Shown in pieces: positions 1-11,854 of a DNA stretch of 64,000 nt (positions are counted from its first letter, which is position 1; every line of letters begins with the position of its first letter). The notes beneath the pieces are model-generated. The model ran no database searches. It had not been told where the DNA came from and saw only the letters and a list, made by a program, of their open reading frames with translations. Origin of the DNA: Rhabditophanes sp. KR3021 (Eukaryota > Nematoda > Chromadorea > Rhabditida > Alloionematidae). The stretch spans positions 5,828,001 to 5,892,000 of the forward strand of contig CAUJLY010000001.1 of NCBI GenBank assembly GCA_963281155.1, given 5' to 3'. A program made the translations under genes and the position numbers.

Positions 1-174
1 TTTTAGTTTGGTAAATTGAAAATATGTAATGTTTATAGGAATTTAACAAGATTGTAACAATTTTTAACCAAGAATTCAGGCATGCTCTCAAGTTCGGTTA
101 AATATTAAGAATAACACAAAAATACTTTGATTTATTTTGTAATTAAAAGTTCCATAAAATTACGTCAAAATTAC

Positions 175-3100
175 TTAATTTTTGGCCGATCCTCTTCCTG
201 GAATAGCAATCAGCTTGACACTGTTATCATTTCTATTGTAATCTTCATCGCAAATAAAGAAGTTTTTTCTTTGGATTTGGACAATATCTCCTTTCTTCAT
301 GTTTTGGAAGGAATGCTCTCCCATCATTTCAACAACATGGTGGCTGTCTTTGTTGATAAATTGTTTCCAATCATCTTCTTTCGACAAAATATCCTTAGAA
401 ATGATGTAGTCGTAGAATGAGCAGGACAAAGTTACAGTCTTTTCATTTGAAGACATAGCCAACCAGGTTACTTTCAATGTGTTTTTGAAATCGGTGTTAT
501 CAACATCAAAGCTACACTCCATACATTGGACAGTGTCTCCTTTTTTGACAATCTTGGTGATATTCATGTTGCCCCAATGCATGAAAGTAACAATGTCTCC
601 TTCCTTCATCAACTTAGCATCCTCCTGCTCGACATAAATTTGCTTGCTTGCAACAACAACCTTCTTTCCAAGATCCGGATTCTTTGGGTGTAAGTCGACA
701 TCCTTGTTGGTTTCATTACTACAGTTTGTAACACTAACAACAACCAATCCGTCCTTTGTTAATCCAGTGTATCTTGGAGAAACAGGGTCAATTACTCTTT
801 CATTGAAAGCCCAGATTTTAGTCCAATCCATTGTGACAACTGATCTAGACCCACCTTGAGCAATAATGAAAGTTTTAAGGGCTTCAACGGTCAAACCTCT
901 TCTCATGACTCCTCTGACAGTAGGTAGTCTAGGGTCATTCCACCCACACACGATACCTTCATCAACGATACATGTAAGCTTTCTCTTAGACATCAGAGTA
1001 TGGGTCATGTTGAGGCGAGCATAAGACCAAATGTATGGCTTTCTAATTCCCAAAGCTTCACAGATGAAATAATACTGGTCATCACGAGCTTCGTACTCTG
1101 TCGTCCTTAAGGCATGGGTGACTCCTTCAAGAGAATCGACTACTGGACAGGTGAAGTCATAGGTAGGATAGACTTTATATTTGTCACCAGTCTTAATGTG
1201 AGTTTCGGGTTTGCAGCGATAAATAGTTGGGTCTCTTAAAGCACCATTGTTTGACTTCATATCAATCTTAATGCGAACACAATTCTTGACCCCAACATCA
1301 GATCCTTTTTTCATTTCTTCCCAAAGAGCCAAATTCTTGGCCACGGAATTGTTTCTGTTTGCTGATTCCTGCCGAGCTTCACGTTCATTTCTCATAGTTT
1401 CAGAATCTGTGTCATCAACAAATGCCTTTCCTTCTCTCAAGCATTTTTCACACAACTCACTTAACAAATCAAAATGGTCGGAGGAGTGAGTCCATCTATC
1501 TGGAACGATGTTTAAAGTCTTCAAGTCCTCCTTGATAATCTCTTCAAAGTGAGCATTCTCTTTGGCTGGATTAGTATCATCAAATCTCATGATAAGTTGT
1601 CCTTCGAAAGTTTGTTGATAGTACTGGTTCAACAAAGCAGCTTTGGCGTGTCCAATGTGGAGGTATCCTGAAGCCTCCGGTGGAAAGCGAACAACGACTT
1701 TACCTTTTTCGGCACCCGGAAGTTCAATGAATTTTCCTTCGTCCTTCATTTTTTCCTTTGGTTTAAGTTGCATTTTTTCAGCTTTGGCAGGATCAACTAA
1801 CCCAACAAAGTGGTGGACGCTAGCATAAGTTGGTTCGGCTAGGATTTTGTTGAACAAATTGGCGAAATGAACTTCTTCCTTCAATTGGGGATTGTTGAGG
1901 ATGTGTGTGAACAAGGCAAAATCAGCCAAAGTAGTTTTCTTGGCAACGACGGAAAATGAGGGACTATTTTTCAATAATTCAGCAGAAACTTCTGGAATGG
2001 TGCCATTCCTATTGACAGCTGACAACACATTTTCGATAGCTTGTGAGTCAGCAAAATCTGATCCCAAAAGAAGAGCACGTTTGTTTGAGGCACGAGCAAT
2101 AAATTTGGCCATTGCAATGTCTCCACAATACCATTGTCCGTGATAAAAGATTCCTGTTTGGGCATTATCAGTATCGTCAATTACTTGAAGTGATTTTTTG
2201 AAGTCAAAGCCAGCAAAATGCAATGTGAGAAGAGCTGTGTAAGGCAAATTCTTCCTTTGAACAATGATTGGAATTATCTCCTTTGGTGGAGACTCAACTA
2301 TTTTCTTCCCAACAACAGCTTTAACGTCTGGTTGGGCTTTTGGAGTGGCAGTAGCGGCTTGTATGGCACCGGGGGCATATTCTTGTCCAGTCTTATCTTT
2401 GTATTCCTTTTTCAAAGCTTTCAAAGCTTCAACTTCCTTTGTGATCTCATTCTAACCAAACTAAGTTTAAAAGGTATTCAAATAAGTTACTTACCTTGTC
2501 AGCTTTTTTAGCCTTGAGATCCCGGATTTTGTCTCCTTGAGCTGTTACCTTTTGATAAAGGTCAGATGCGGGATTTGGAGTTAATGTCTCAGTCACGGGA
2601 ACTAAGGCATACTCTTCCCCTGTTTGTTCCTTGAATTCCTTCTTCAATGTGAGTAATACGTCTACTTCCTTCTTGATTTCTGCCTAAAATAGAGTTTTAC
2701 CAACTTATCATTTTAAAAAATACCTTGTCGCCTTTGTTGGCTTTCAAGATGCGAATTTTCTCACCCTGAGCTGTGACTTTGTCGTAGATGGAATTCCCAG
2801 CAGGTTTTGCGACATTGACTGCCGATACTACATATTCTTTACCTGTTTGCTCCTTGTATTCTTTCTTCAAAGCAAGCAAGGCATCAACTTCTTGCTTAAT
2901 CGCAGCCTAAAATAAATTTTAACAATATCTTACATTTAGAATGTACCTTATCTCCTTTGTTAGCCTTCAAAAGACGGAGTTTCTCTCCTTGGGCAGTCAC
3001 TTTATCATAGATTGATCCTCCGACACTTAATGCTTCAACCACTTTAGGTGTTTCAACAACAGCAGAGGCAACATACTCTTTTCCTGTTTGTTCCTTGTAT

Positions 3101-3538
3101 TCATTTTTCAATGCAAGCAATGCATCAACTTCTTTCTTGATTTCAGCCTAAAAATTGTCTTTACAATTATCTCAATTTTTGAATTTACCTTGTCACCTTT
3201 GTTGGCTTTTAAAACACGAAGTTTTTCACCTTGAGCCATTACTTTGGCATGGATAGAAGCTTCGGTACTTGTAGTTTCGACTACTTTTGGTGTCTCCGCA
3301 GCGGCAGTTGCGACATACTCTTTTCCAGTACAATCCTTGTATTCTTTCTTCAAAGTTTTCAAAATATCAACTTCTTTGGTGATTACTGTCTAAATAAATT
3401 AAGTAGTAAGCAAATGAGTATTTAAAATATAGTTTCTTAAGATTATAAAATTACCTTATCAGCTTTTTTTGCCTTCAGATCACGCAATTTATCGCCTTGT
3501 GCAGTCACCTTTTGATGCAATTCACCTTCATTTACCAT
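175..3538 (-). CDS. ears-1: Cytosolic glutamyl-tRNA synthetase with five N-terminal WHEP domains
   Basis: Charges tRNA-Glu with glutamate in the cytosol. I join six exons: 3455-3538, 3189-3389, 2947-3147, 2724-2906, 2495-2683 and 175-2451, all meeting in phase 0, giving about 1044 residues. The first 300 residues are five WHEP helix-turn-helix repeats (pattern KVxAQGxKLRxLKAxKxDK followed by EVDxLLxLKKEYKEQTGKEY). Each repeat is cut by an intron at the same place, directly after the DK. Next come a GST-like segment (about 350-450) and the class I catalytic core, with LHIGH near 551-554 and MSKRK near 773-777, then the beta-barrel anticodon-binding part. It ends in a stop with no prolyl-tRNA synthetase behind it. 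In bilaterian EPRS the WHEP repeats normally lie between GluRS and ProRS; here they precede GluRS. Identity is secure; exon edges are likely but hand-made. Confidence 0.93.
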
Positions 3539-3541
3539 TTT

Positions 3542-3968
3542 GAAACAAACTAAAATAGAATGTAAATACTCAGTCTATTAATAAAAGAACGCGAAATAAT
3601 TTTGTTCAACAAAAAAGATTGAACAAGGTTTGGTTTACAATTTGAATATTTTTTGGAGATGCTTTAAGCTAATCTTTTTTAAATGAAATTGCAATTTGGG
3701 AGTAAAATCCTATGACGATAATTTGGAAAATGTTTGGGAAAATACATACTTGAAATGGCACTTTGTCAAATACTTACAATAATCGTATTTGATTAAGCTG
3801 ATTGCATAAAATCTTGAACAACTAAAAAAGCTTGAAAACTTTGTTTACTGGATCAAGTCAACCTTTTCCGACCCCATTGTACTTCCTGTTTCTAATTTAA
3901 CACGAATTACACTTAAATTTTCATTGAAAAACAATATAATATCGTTTAAATCGAAATACGTGCAATAA
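3542..3968. other. Upstream region of the GluRS gene, no gene seen
   Basis: AT-rich sequence between the GluRS start codon and the coding-like exon that ends at 3969. It probably holds the 5' untranslated region and promoter of the synthetase. I see no convincing motif. Confidence 0.4.
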
Positions 3969-4115
3969 TCATATAGCTACATTGTTAGGAACTTCTACGA
4001 CCAATACATTACCACAAACTGTTGCTCTAACTACGACAATAGGATTATCATCAACAAACCTACTTACATCTGCAACTATTTCACCCTGCCAATGTCTTTG
4101 TGAATGTTCAAATTT
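3969..4115 (-). CDS. Orphan coding-like terminal exon, unrecognised
   Basis: A minus-strand frame opens after an acceptor-like TTATTGTAG and runs 48 codons to TGA. The translation has well-mixed composition (it includes HWQGEIVADVSRFVDDNP and ATVCGNVLVVEVP), unlike random AT-rich frames here. I could not attach an upstream exon with certainty. A short ATG-led frame just upstream encodes a hydrophobic stretch (MALGFKFIFLFDLL), which could be a signal segment of the same gene. The fragment may instead be the last exon of the degraded locus at 4829-5440 on the same strand. Function unknown. Confidence 0.3.
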   Translation of the reverse strand, partial: KFEHSQRHWQGEIVADVSRFVDDNPIVVVRATVCGNVLVVEVPNNVAI

Positions 4116-4828
4116 CTACAATAAATCAAAAAGAAATATGAATTTAAATCCTAATGCCATGAACACTATCAAAATGGTTGATAAACATCAGTCTGAATAT
4201 AAAAAAATTTAAATCTTAAATCAAAAAGAAGCTTGAATGCAAATAATGATACTAAGTCAAATTAGTTGTGGAAAAATAAAATCCACAAACGACAAGCTGA
4301 ATTCAATTATTCTTAAAACCGATATTTACATTGAAGATTATAAAATTGGCTTGTTATCTATAATGAAAAGAAGCATTTAAGAAAAATAGAATATTTTCAA
4401 AATCTGACAAAAATGAAATTAGAAAAATCCATAAAATTTGAAGATGATTGTCGTAAGAATCAATTATTAATTTAGACAATGTGATAAATATTTATCTGAT
4501 TAAATAACAACTTTTATTTAGTAAATAGTCCTTTGCTTTTTGATTTATTAAATTGAGGCTCGGAAGTTTGTTTTAAAGTCAATCTTAATACTATATGTTA
4601 TTTTAAAAAGAAATCTTCTCAAAGCAAGTTACTGAGAAACAATCGAATAGAAACCAACAATTTTATAATAATAATATGCCATCATACATTTTTTAATCCA
4701 ATTGTCCTCAAATTATCAGTTTAAAATAATTTATTATCGTATTTCCTTAAATTGACTAAAGTAAGCTCTTACATGTATCTAAGCAAGCTATTTGCAATGG
4801 AACCATGGAATTAAAATCTACGATCCTG

Positions 4829-5440
4829 CTAAGAAAGAGTATGGTACTTGTAGTAAATTTCCATTTTAAGTAAATCACTTATTGAATGGCGACCTGCTTT
4901 AAAATATGTCTTATAATCAGGCTTTGAATAAGAATCACGACCAAGCATATTAACTAAAACTATTTTCTCAAGCATTGGTAAGTTTTGTTTCGTCATTTTC
5001 TTACTTAAGTTTGTTGAATATAAATGTTGGCAAGTTTTAACTCCAAAACAATACAATTTGATGGTCTTGATTTTAGTTGAGCGTAGTTTCAGAATTAATT
5101 TCTTCATCAGTGGTTCGTGATTTATATTATGCACACTCGCACCTGCTATTTCACCTATGCCTATTGATTGAGTTACAATTTCTAAATGATTTAAACACGG
5201 TAGTATTTTAATTATTTTTTTGAAGAAGTAGAATATAAGTTTGTTTCCATTTGATCAAGTATATGATCATCTATATTGTACTTCAACGTTTAGTTTTGTA
5301 AGAAAATCTAAATAATGAGGTGGTATATTGATAACAATTTCATTAAACTGTAATGTACTTCTGAAAAAAATTATTGGACTGAAATTTATGGTTTTAAACA
5401 ATTCGAGGATTATCATAATTGCTTATTGTATTTATAAGGT
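4829..5440 (-). pseudogene. Degraded F-box/LRR-like gene remnant
   Basis: Two minus-strand blocks in different frames read like one broken protein. The upstream block (about 5440-5265) contains FNEIVINIPPHYLDFLTKLN. The downstream block (about 5200-4829) contains ILPCLNHLEIVTQ, then KLILKLRSTKIKTIKLYCFG and ends at a stop. Spacing of leucines and the NHLEI and LPMLEKIVLVN segments recall nematode F-box proteins with leucine-rich C-terminal parts. Stops and a frame change separate the blocks, and no start or F-box is visible. The family assignment is weak; that it is decayed coding sequence is more likely than not. Confidence 0.35.
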
Positions 5441-6068
5441 TGCCTTTAAAGAACATGAATCACGAATGAAAAGGTATAGTAATTAAAGTTTTCGAACAAA
5501 TTTTATCCGTTCTGAATTTGATATTTGTGTAGGCCAATTGTTACAAAATATAAGAAAACATATTTATTGAAGGAGGATATTATTTTGCCATATTTGCAAT
5601 ATCACAGCAAATACTTTTTTAATCAGAAAATATTTACCAGTTGAATTGTATAAAGCCGGTTCTGTCATTATAACGGTGACATGCATGTCTTTGGAAGAGA
5701 ATCGGAAAAATGAAATGTTTTACAATTTATAAATTGGATAATCAGGAAAACAATTGGATTCGTTTGTCAAGCTTGTTGCCACAAAATTTGAAGAAATTTA
5801 CTATAGTTATATAAATTCATTTGTTAATATTTTAAACGCTTATTTTGTATGTTAGAAATAACAATTTTATTAATAGCATTATCAATTTTTTTAAAATAAA
5901 TTAAATTTATTCATGAAAGTCTTGTGGAATAATTTAAGTATTTTTCCTTGATCAATATGTTAAAAATTGCCTTTTCAATGGGATATCTTTTTAGACTACA
6001 ATGTTAATCAAAATAGTATATTATGTGTTTAATTATAACAAGAGGCTAATAATTGCATGTGTCTAAAA
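5441..6068. other. AT-rich intergenic sequence
   Basis: No open frame of coding composition and no RNA gene signature were found between the degraded F-box-like locus and the tandem repeat in front of the FERM-like gene. Confidence 0.4.
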
Positions 6069-6144
6069 TGCGATTAAAAACTTTGATACGAAAATGCTAC
6101 TCCAAATGTGATTGAAACGTTTGATGCGGAAATGCTACTCCAAA
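6069..6144. repeat. Two-copy 38-bp tandem repeat upstream of the FERM-like gene
   Basis: Copies at 6069-6106 and 6107-6144 are directly adjacent. Both end in AAATGCTACTCCAAA and share TG(C/T)GATT(A/G)AAA at the start. The second copy ends 82 bases before the start codon of the FERM-like gene, so it lies in the proximal promoter or leader. Confidence 0.75.
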
Positions 6145-6226
6145 TGCCAATAGTATGTGCATCTTTGCTACCATAAATAGGGTAAACTATTGATAGTCAA
6201 TCACACTTTACAAAAATCCTACTGAT

Positions 6227-7360
6227 ATGTCATCTTCTACCCACACTAATTCAAGCTCAACACTCAGATCTGTTTCTTCAACCGCATCATCGAATGCATC
6301 GTCTACTGGTAGTTTTGTTGAAGTTGGAGAAAATATTAATCTTGATACCATCCCTAACAAAGTTGTTGTACTCAGAATTTATGCAAACAAAGTTACTATT
6401 CCAGTCATTTGCGAGTCTACTGCCACAATTAAAGAAATATTAGTCAAGTGTTGCGATACCCTTCATATTACTGACAACTCATTATTTGGCCTCACTATCA
6501 AAAGCAGCGACATCAAGGTCCACCGATATGAAACTACCAAAAATGAATATTATTTTGTTGAAAACGAAACTGTTCTCACAAAATCTTTCAACTTATTTGC
6601 AAAGTACAACAAAGTAAGTTAACTTCCTTTATTTATCTTTTAATTATCTTATTTATAGGATTTGTATGATTGCAAGGACAAACCATGCTATCAATTTTAC
6701 TTAAAAATGAAGCATTTCCCAAATCAACTTTCCAATATTACCTGCCCAAATACAATCAAACAAATGTTTTACAACCTTCGTGACAACTTCTTAAACAACC
6801 AAACTCTTCTTTCAATGTACAATGAAGACTTTTACATGTATTATAGTTACTTGATGATCATTGCTGAAGGAATTAAAGACATACGTAATGAGGTGCCATT
6901 CATGGAGTATTATCCTCAGTGGATTAGAAAGACAAGAGGAACCCAAAACATTCAACAAGTCCTAATGAGTTTGCAGGACAACAAACCTCTCACATGTGAA
7001 GATGCGATGGTACAATTCTGTAACGAAGCAATTGACGGATTCTTCAAGTTGAACCGTCACTTTTATTACTTGGGGACATCCAAAACAATTCAATCTGATA
7101 TCCATGCCTTATTAGGAGTATCAAAGGAAGGTATTGAAAGTTGGGAAATAAACTACAGGCAATTGACCGTTAAAATGAGTTGTAATGTATGGAAACAAAT
7201 TGATACCATTTCACATTCAAGGAAAAAACTATGTATTGCAAATCTAAATAATGTCAAACAAAAGTTTTATACCGAAAGAACCCATGTAGCCAGTTACATC
7301 AACACTTTTTGCAAATTTTTCCATCTACAACAATTGAAAAATCACACTAACAACTTTTAA
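6227..7360 (+). CDS. Small FERM-domain-like protein
   Basis: Two exons, 6227-6613 and 6659-7360, joined in phase 0 through a 45-base intron, give about 362 residues. After a Ser/Thr-rich leader (1-35) a ubiquitin-like lobe follows (VVLRIYANKVTIPVICEST, about 45-125). A helical lobe comes next (FYLKMKHFPNQL through HALLGVSKEGIESWE, about 135-300), then a PH-like lobe (about 300-350). That is the F1-F2-F3 order of FERM modules, which tether membrane proteins to cortical actin. The protein stops right after the third lobe, so there is no phosphatase, kinase or actin-binding tail. I cannot assign a subfamily. The fold call rests on pattern and lobe order, not on a signature motif. Confidence 0.6.
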
Positions 7361-7561
7361 TCTTTTTATCACATGCAAATCTAAATAAATGTTATATCTT
7401 AACTTTGTACTTTCATATATTCTAATTATTTAATTATAATGTTTCGACTCATAAATAATAAATTGGTAATTACATACTTTTTATTTACTGATTCCATATA
7501 GGGCAATTTTAATGAATGACAATGAATAATAATTTTTAAAAAATATATTTACTATCAGTTA

Positions 7562-8742
7562 TTATTGATAGATTCCGTTAAAAAGAACAGTTGAGTCATC
7601 ATGAATAAGGAAGAAAGCAAATGGTTGATCAGCTTTGAAGATAATTGGATCTTCTGGTACCATTGGCATGCAACAAAGCTCCATCATAAGCCCCGTTGCA
7701 GCTGCAGCTTCGCACCCATCTTCATTAACATCAATAACAACTTTTTGAACTACTGAACTGATTGAAAGACGATCTTGCATTGTGATTCCGCTAAAATCAG
7801 CTACATTACCAACGAAGGCATCATTTATTCCCATCTTTTTCAAAGAATCATTTAAACCGAATTTGCTTTCGATCTTGAATTTAGGAATTGAGATGTCAAC
7901 ACCTTGATTCTCAGATCCTTTAACTAATTTCAGGAAGTCACTTCCGTTCACACTTTCAAATACTTCACCCAAACCAAATCTCTTTTTAGGCAGAACAATA
8001 ACCATTTTGATACTTTGATTATCAAATGGAAGTGTCAAACACTGAAAAGAATCATTTTCGTTGTAAAGCATAAAATCATTTCTTTTCATAAATTCCATTT
8101 CGCGTGACACATTTTCCTTTCCATAAAATTGGTCTTTCTCAGTATTGTGTGGTTTGAATTTTTTAACCCAATCACCCTTAAAATAAAGACAGTTGATCAA
8201 AATAATTCGAGTGAGGTTGTTAATAGCGTCTGCAGCAATCAGGTCTTTTATTTTTTCGTTCGTTGCGTCAGATACAAATTTGTTCATAACCTAAGAATTA
8301 AACGTAGTAAAAATTAGTATATGAGCCTTACTTTAGCAGCATTTTCGCTATCATTGAAATTGATACTTTCAAACTGTCCGTCATAAAACTTCGATAAGCT
8401 ATTTTTGTATGAATCTAAGACCTCGTAATCATCTTTGATATAGATTTTGTTAGCACTTTTCAAGCTACATTTGATCCATTCATTAGCTGGAGGGGCAGCC
8501 AGTTCTGTCAAGATGACATGGAATTTATTGTGGATCTTTTCAACTGCAGCTCCGTTTCCCAAAAACTGTCCAAGTTCTTCCTCGGTTTTGCCACCAGCTC
8601 CTGCATAAGCCATTGCTAGAGCGATTTGCAAACTTATTGGAGAAAATACAACAGCCTTTTTGCCATCGTAAAGCTCATTTACATATTTAATAGAAATATC
8701 GGCTAAATGGTTGCTTAAATCTTGGTTAAGATCTCCGGACAT
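7562..8742 (-). CDS. Intracellular-type serpin
   Basis: Serine/cysteine protease inhibitor of about 379 residues, the normal serpin length, from exons 8332-8742 and 7562-8290 (49-base intron, phase 0). Serpin landmarks are present: VFSPISLQIALAMAYAGAGG near the N-terminus, NCLYFKGDW in the breach region, the hinge VNEDGCEAAAAT, and FKADQPFAFFLIHDDSTVLF at the end. There is no signal peptide, which argues for a cytosolic, clade-B-like protein. The Ala-rich hinge is intact, so it should be inhibitory, although P14 is Cys where Thr or Ser is usual. The reactive loop then reads GLMMELCCMPMVPEDP, placing Cys or a neighbouring hydrophobic residue near P1. This suggests a target with a hydrophobic or cathepsin-like preference, but that is inference. 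Confidence 0.92.
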
Positions 8743-9246
8743 CTTATAAACACTACAAAATATTGTTTTAAAAATAATTTGAACGACATAAGATAAACAA
8801 TGTTTAATAAGAGTTTACATTCGAAAATACAGAAATAACAACACAAGATATGGTTGTTTTTATTTTAGAATGATTCAAACTATTTTATAACACATTTATC
8901 AATAAAGGTGACTGGCTGTTTGGGTATAAAACATGAATCATCTCATTCAATATATTTTATTTACTTTCTTTCTCCCAATAAACAATGCTACGAAACCAGA
9001 ATACAGATTTAACTTTTGTTTCCATCAACCATACTTAGTTGTCATGACAATCAAGTTTATAAAATATCATTATCAGTAAAGTGCTCAGTTTTTTAAACTG
9101 ATAAAGTAAAATAATCAACACGTGGTTAGTTCAATTATTTTATATTAAATAGATGTGTAAGAGTATTATAATACAGATAGCAATCTTTTTAAAAAATCAA
9201 TATACACTTAATGATATCATTAAATTTTGGAATTTTTTACATAATA
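8743..9246. other. Serpin promoter / transporter 3' flank
   Basis: About 500 bases between two minus-strand genes. It should contain the serpin promoter and the 3' end of the transporter transcript. No further gene was seen. Confidence 0.4.
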
Positions 9247-10708
9247 TTAATGGCTTTCTGATCCTGCATGAAGTGGGCCCCAATTTTCCACAAATGGGGT
9301 TATAAAGAAGGTAAAACCAACACCACTGCAAATTCCACCTATAAGGAAGACAGCCGAAACCATTCCAGCAATATGCGACCTCGAATTTTCTACTGTTCTT
9401 GGGGCAAACATCATTGTCAGGGATGAAAAATAACCAGAAGTTACTGCCAACACAATATGCCCAATTATATACCACCATTCATTCAAAAACCAAACATTCC
9501 ATCTGAAAATATAGAACAATTAAGATTTAAATATAAACTTAAAAATGAGCTAACTTACGTGCGTCTATCTGGTCTGAAGTTACAAAACAAGAAGAACGGA
9601 ATAAACAGTAAACGCAAAAAGATTGGAACTGTCATTAATCTTGGATATTTGAATGGCACATAAATTGCAAGCACACAACCAAATGAGGCAAACAAATTGA
9701 AAATTACAAAGCATGTGACTGCAGAGAAATATTTCTTTGATATGAAAAAATCACTGCCTGCTGGGGTTTCAATGTCATTCAACACAGTTGGATAAACGGA
9801 TAACGTGACAAAGAATACACACCAAACATTCAAACATTGAAGCCAACACTTCTTAAATACTGACCAATATGTTGCCATGTTCAGTACTACTTCTTCTTGG
9901 TCTTCTTCATCCTTTTGTGGGAATTTAGACAAATTCTCATAATACTGATAAAAAGGTAATTTCTTTAGGACTGGTACACTTAAAAAGCAAACTAGAACAA
10001 TTGCCAATGATACTGCAAAGTAAACTGTAGCGGCAATCTTAGGCTTGTCAGATACTAAAAAGTTCCAACATTAATCTCCCATATAATATAGTCAAGATAA
10101 AAATTAAGGCGATTATATGATGTGTATAATCAGAAAGGTACTAATTAATTAATATACTTACATGCTGCAATGGTGATAATGTTGATAATAGCAATGAATG
10201 TTCCACATACATTGTTACCAAATATGATTGCATTTGTAAATTTAGAAGGTAGAACAGCAGCAACTCCAAACATACTGTTTTGGTAAACTCCTCCGGCGCC
10301 ATTGAAGATGATAAATGATACCATTGTCATCCAGAAGAATAAAGTTTTCCAGGCATCAGTATCAATCCAAATCCAAATCATTGTAAATACTACACTAACA
10401 AACAAAACGATGATCATAGCCATCACTCTGTTCAATAAATCTCCTTTGATTCTCAAAACTAAGTTAACAACATTGAGAATAAAATTTGGTGCTTGAGCGA
10501 AAATTCCAAGATAACTAAAAAAGTTCAAGGCATACGTTGATTGCGTCGTGATATTTCCTGAAGCATCATGATCGGATAATTTAAGATCGACATAATAGTC
10601 TTGAGCAATAGTAGTCAACATATTCCATGGCAGCAGGACTCCAATTCCATGAAGAAACAAAATGCAATAGGTAAGGTTCCAATTGTCCTTCGGTGGTCCT
10701 ACGCTCAT
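9247..10708 (-). CDS. Equilibrative nucleoside transporter (ENT, SLC29 family)
   Basis: Facilitative nucleoside carrier of the plasma or organelle membrane. Exons 10162-10708, 9559-10054 and 9247-9502 (phases 1 and 2) give about 432 residues, within the family's usual 400-460. The first helix carries the ENT hallmark LHGIGVLLPWNML. A luminal loop with an N-glycosylation site (GNIT) follows, and further hydrophobic helices are spread over the whole length, consistent with eleven. FNGAGGVYQNSMFGVAA matches the conserved fourth/fifth helix region. A charged cytosolic loop (NLSKFPQKDEEDQEEV) separates the two halves. The C-terminal half has GYFSSLTMMFAPRTV and AGMVSAVFLIGGICSG, both typical of the family. 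Substrate selectivity cannot be read from the sequence. Confidence 0.9.
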
Positions 10709-11589
10709 TTTAATGGATCCTAAACAAATTGAGTGTAATTTTTATAAAGCGTTGAATTATTTATACAAATTAGAATAAATGTGTCATCAAGTAATTAATA
10801 GATTAAAAATCAGCCTTTTTGAAGAAACTAGCAAATATTGAATTTTTAATTTAAGAATAAGTTCTTATCACACTTATTTCCTCCAACCATCATTAAGTCG
10901 TATTTAATGATAGATTATATCAGTTTAGATAGTCTTATTACCGCATCTTTGGAATTAAAAAGATCTTTTGATTCGCATCAAGTTCACGGCTTAGATAATC
11001 GTAGAGGCACACGTATGCGTTCCCATCTAATCAAAATTTGACACTTTTAAAAATAGATAATTCACATAAATTAATGTGTGTGCATAAAAAATTTATTTTA
11101 TGTCTATAACAAACTAAACATTAAATAATGGAGTCTTAAATTATACAATTTAAATTGGACTTATAAATTGTTTGTCTTGATAAGGTATCAGTAGATTAAT
11201 TAAGATAAGAGTAGACCATTACTTCGACTTGAAGCTTTTCCTTTTTTGTAAGACGAAATATTGATGGGCTGGATCAGTGAGGATTGTGAGAATTTTAATA
11301 CAGCTCTGTGATTGTGAGTAAATTAAATTGAGCCGATAAGATAGGCCAGTGGTTTCCGTTAAATCTGAGATCATAATAATTTTTTCCGTAATTATGTAGT
11401 TGATAAAAGTAAATCAGGGAATTTGTTAATTAATTAGTGATAGTTAGTGATATTCATTTGCATGAGTTTGGTGAAAATGACGTAGTAAAAGTCTGTATTA
11501 GTAAGCATCAAAATGATAATAGAAAACATTTACCTAATATTAGAGAACGTTTTTATTAATAATTGAGACCATTTTCATGAATAAGAACA
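10709..11589. other. Upstream region of the nucleoside transporter
   Basis: AT-rich; presumed promoter of the minus-strand transporter. No coding frame of convincing composition. Confidence 0.35.
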
Positions 11590-11697
11590 TTATTCGGTTG
11601 CTCCACCACACCCCGCAGTTCTTTCATATGGTGAACCAGTAGTAGAAAGTACCCTCAAAATAAATATGATAACTAGAGCTAAAAAGAAGCACATCAT
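11590..11697 (-). CDS. Possible 35-residue secreted peptide
   Basis: A complete small frame on the minus strand starts with two consecutive ATG codons at 11697 and ends with TAA. It codes for an 18-residue run dominated by large hydrophobic residues (MMCFFLALVIIFILRVLS) followed by a short polar, Gly- and Cys-containing tail (TTGSPYERTAGCGGATE). This is the layout of a signal peptide plus a mini-peptide, or of a single-helix membrane peptide. Length alone could be chance in 64 kb, but the tail's composition differs from the AT-driven frames around it. It may also be the first exon of a longer gene. No homology is claimed. Confidence 0.3.
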   Translation of the reverse strand: MMCFFLALVIIFILRVLSTTGSPYERTAGCGGATE

Positions 11698-11788
11698 GGT
11701 ATGTATAATTGCAGACCAACATACCATTCTCTAGTATTTAAACTTAAAAATCTAAAAATATTGTGTGTTAGATATAAAATGATATTGT

Positions 11789-11854
11789 AAAAATATTTAA
11801 TGATTTTGTGAAAAATATTTAATTATTTTGTGAAAAATATGTCATAATTTTATT
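11789..11854. repeat. 22-bp AT-rich tandem repeat, three copies
   Basis: Units at 11789-11810, 11811-11832 and 11833-11854, with consensus AAAAATATTTAATNATTTTG. The first two differ at one position; the third is diverged in its middle. Confidence 0.7.

Noticed and set aside
3982..4212. Plus-strand 76-codon frame rich in Thr and Cys
   Set aside because: The opposite strand reads as a better coding exon; the plus frame ends in Lys/Asn-rich AT-driven sequence.
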